The notes under the pieces: generated by a model
What the model was told of the DNA's origin: nothing
Databases searched by the model: none
Seen by the model: only the letters and a program-made list of their open reading frames with translations
Shown here: piece by piece, positions 43,504 to 44,680 of the stretch
Numbering within the stretch: the stretch's first letter is position 1
Layout: the number at the start of each line of letters is the position of its first letter
Made by a program: the position numbers and the translations under genes
NCBI RefSeq assembly: GCF_934754935.1
Contig: NZ_CAKVJB010000018.1
Coordinates: 1-44,680 of the forward strand
Direction of reading: 5' to 3'
DNA from: an uncultured Holdemanella sp.
Lineage (GTDB): Bacteria > Bacillota_I > Bacilli_A > Erysipelotrichales > Erysipelotrichaceae
Length of the DNA: 44,680 nucleotides

Positions 43504-44322
43504 CTAAGCTTTCATCAACATCTTCTTAATCGACTCTTCACTCACTGAGAAGATGGATGCGATAACTTTAATATCAAATCCCTTGTCCATCATTTTTTGA
43601 TACATCTCAAGTTCTTTTTTCTCACTACCTCTTTCAATTCCTTGTTCGATTCCTTGTTTGATTCCTAACTCAATTCCTTCAGCTTTCCATTCCTTTGATT
43701 TTACCTCAAGCCATCTCTTTTCTGCTTCACACATCTCAATCTCCTCCTTTTCCTCTAATTCCTTTAAATCCAACCATTCTACATCCGTTAATGTCTTGAC
43801 TACTTTTAACACACTACTCTTTACAAGCCCAAAGCTATTACTCTTTCCTGTGATTTCAATCAGATTCATTTGGTAGTCATGGAAATATGATTTAAATCTT
43901 TCATCCACCTCTACAAGTTCAGAAAGCTTACTAGCTGCATTCCAAGGCCTTTCTCCTGTATAAAATACAAGAATGTGCACCATTGGTAGTTTCTCATTTT
44001 TCCTGTTTTTCTTTAACTTCTTTAACGTTTTGTCATATGCTACATACTCATATGTTGCAGCTCTTGCAACCATTGAAGCATCTACATAACTTTGATTTTC
44101 AATAATGAATGCACTATAAAGACTTCCATCATTATACTTACGAATCACATCCACATGTTTTTCTAGATCCATATTCGCATCATTCATCTCTGAATCAAGT
44201 TCTTCACAATTCTCTGGTTTAAGAACTTTTTTACCATCAAAGAAGTAGGCATTAAAGAAATCGACAAAATAGGCATTGTTTTCTAGAAATTCCTTTATTG
44301 TTTTATCTTTGATTTTGTTCAT
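43504..44322 (-). CDS. Rpn family recombination-promoting nuclease / putative transposase
   Basis: A 272-residue PD-(D/E)XK-type protein of the Rpn/YhgA-like group. D58 and the E75-x-Q77 motif (FIIENQSY) form the expected nuclease core. VHILVFYTGERPW is a family block. The C-terminal part has Gly-Ile repeats (GIELGIKQGIEQGIERG), then a small helix-turn-helix-like end (IASIFSVSEESIKKML). E. coli Rpn proteins cut DNA and raise RecA-independent recombination; mobility by transposition is unproved. AGAGGTGAT precedes the ATG. A degraded second copy lies directly downstream. Confidence 0.88.
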   Translation of the reverse strand: MNKIKDKTIKEFLENNAYFVDFFNAYFFDGKKVLKPENCEELDSEMNDANMDLEKHVDVIRKYNDGSLYSAFIIENQSYVDASMVARAATYEYVAYDKTLKKLKKNRKNEKLPMVHILVFYTGERPWNAASKLSELVEVDERFKSYFHDYQMNLIEITGKSNSFGLVKSSVLKVVKTLTDVEWLDLKELEEKEEIEMCEAEKRWLEVKSKEWKAEGIELGIKQGIEQGIERGSEKKELEMYQKMMDKGFDIKVIASIFSVSEESIKKMLMKA

Positions 44323-44469
44323 TTTATTTCATCACCTCTATATTCTTAAACGTTTTTTTTGAAGGTTTTTCGAGAAAAGATGCATATTTTAACAATTTCA
44401 CATAATCCAATCTGATTTCACAACATTTACCAAAGTTATAAGAAAATTATAACAACATGGAATGATATT

Positions 44470-44523
44470 CTATAAGTGCCTTAAAGATAAGGCAATGAAT
44501 ATAGAAAATAAACCAATATTCAT
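44470..44523 (-). other. Doubtful 17-codon ORF with strong ribosome site
   Basis: ATG 44523 to TAG 44470 encodes MNIGLFSIFIALSLRHL, hydrophobic, preceded by TTAGGAGAGAG. It lies about 150 bases upstream of the Rpn gene on the same strand; a short GCCTTA/TAAGGC hairpin lies within it. It could be a leader peptide or chance. The rest of the 358-base gap (44323-44680) shows no gene. Confidence 0.2.
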
Positions 44524-44551
44524 ATCTCTCTCCTAAAAAATAATAATAAAC

Positions 44552-44600
44552 AAAAAGAAGCCATTCTAGACGCCAACACTAGAATGGTTTCTTTTATTTT
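44552..44600. terminator. Strong bidirectional terminator hairpin near the right end
   Basis: AAAAAGAAGCCATTCTAG (44552-44569) pairs with CTAGAATGGTTTCTTTT (44579-44595), one mismatch, and T-rich or A-rich flanks on both sides. It probably ends a gene lying beyond the window. Confidence 0.8.
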
Positions 44601-44680
44601 TATAGCTCCTCTTTTGCAAATGAATGGTAATTATTCGCTTATTTACTGTGCTTAGAGCTCATTGCATCTCGATACCGCAC

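Noticed and set aside
44366..44390. Another copy of the ATPase repeat (TTTTTCGAG and TGCATATTTT) upstream of the Rpn gene
   Set aside because: The two parts occur in permuted order and only once; could be chance in AT-rich DNA.
44470..44523. Second small toxin peptide
   Set aside because: Seventeen residues only, no facing antisense promoter found, no family resemblance; kept as a doubtful ORF.

Overview
The window looks like chromosome from a low-GC, AT-rich Firmicute, most likely a gut Erysipelotrichia (inference). Supporting signs are the secA-prfB pair, strong AGGAGG ribosome sites, mannose-family PTS genes, type I phosphomannose isomerase, and many PD-(D/E)XK-linked AAA ATPase and Rpn genes. 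No plasmid, phage, rRNA or tRNA genes and no intact insertion sequence were seen. Genes are tightly packed, often coupled by TAATG or longer overlaps, and most operons end in an intrinsic terminator that begins at or inside the last stop codon.

Positions 1-5170. A flavodoxin-like reductase and a hypothetical gene run leftward. They diverge from a large EF-G/TetM-like translational GTPase fused at its C terminus to a YacP/Rae1-type NYN ribonuclease domain, followed by a short GltD-like flavoprotein. The 360-base gap after these holds a candidate type I toxin-antitoxin locus: a 35-residue hydrophobic peptide gene and a convergent antisense RNA sharing one bidirectional terminator.

Positions 5170-11700 (leftward). 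A cydDC-like heterodimeric ABC exporter is followed by a YgbA-type Cys-rich protein. Next come a DUF4143 AAA ATPase, preceded by three direct repeats with an exact 32-bp period, and a YitT membrane protein. A lipoprotein cyclophilin lies at the upstream end of this region.

Positions 11786-18887. One leftward operon encodes a LevR-type regulator with a degenerate AAA+ domain, a FrlC-like sugar epimerase, a complete mannose-family PTS (IIA, IIB, IIC, IID) and a FrlB-like SIS deglycase. Together they suggest uptake and cleavage of an Amadori compound such as fructoselysine.

Positions 19130-32030. This holds malQ, a SWIM-SNF2 helicase, a GNAT acetyltransferase, an aminotransferase with pheA (phenylalanine synthesis), a DUF234 AAA ATPase and pepF. 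A Crp/Fnr regulator then diverges from a MATE transporter across a clear Crp-like palindrome.

Positions 32060-37095. A six-gene leftward operon encodes a U32-like Cys-rich protein, a nitroreductase, a YjbR protein, a glycosylasparaginase, an M20 dipeptidase and CutC. It is also preceded by direct repeats with a 32-bp period.

Positions 37200-44680. Housekeeping genes: prfB with its +1 programmed frameshift, secA without the SEC-C tail, and manA-mutY-luxS. An Rpn-family nuclease gene lies beside a decayed fragment of a second copy. The right end carries only a terminator hairpin and a doubtful 17-codon ORF.
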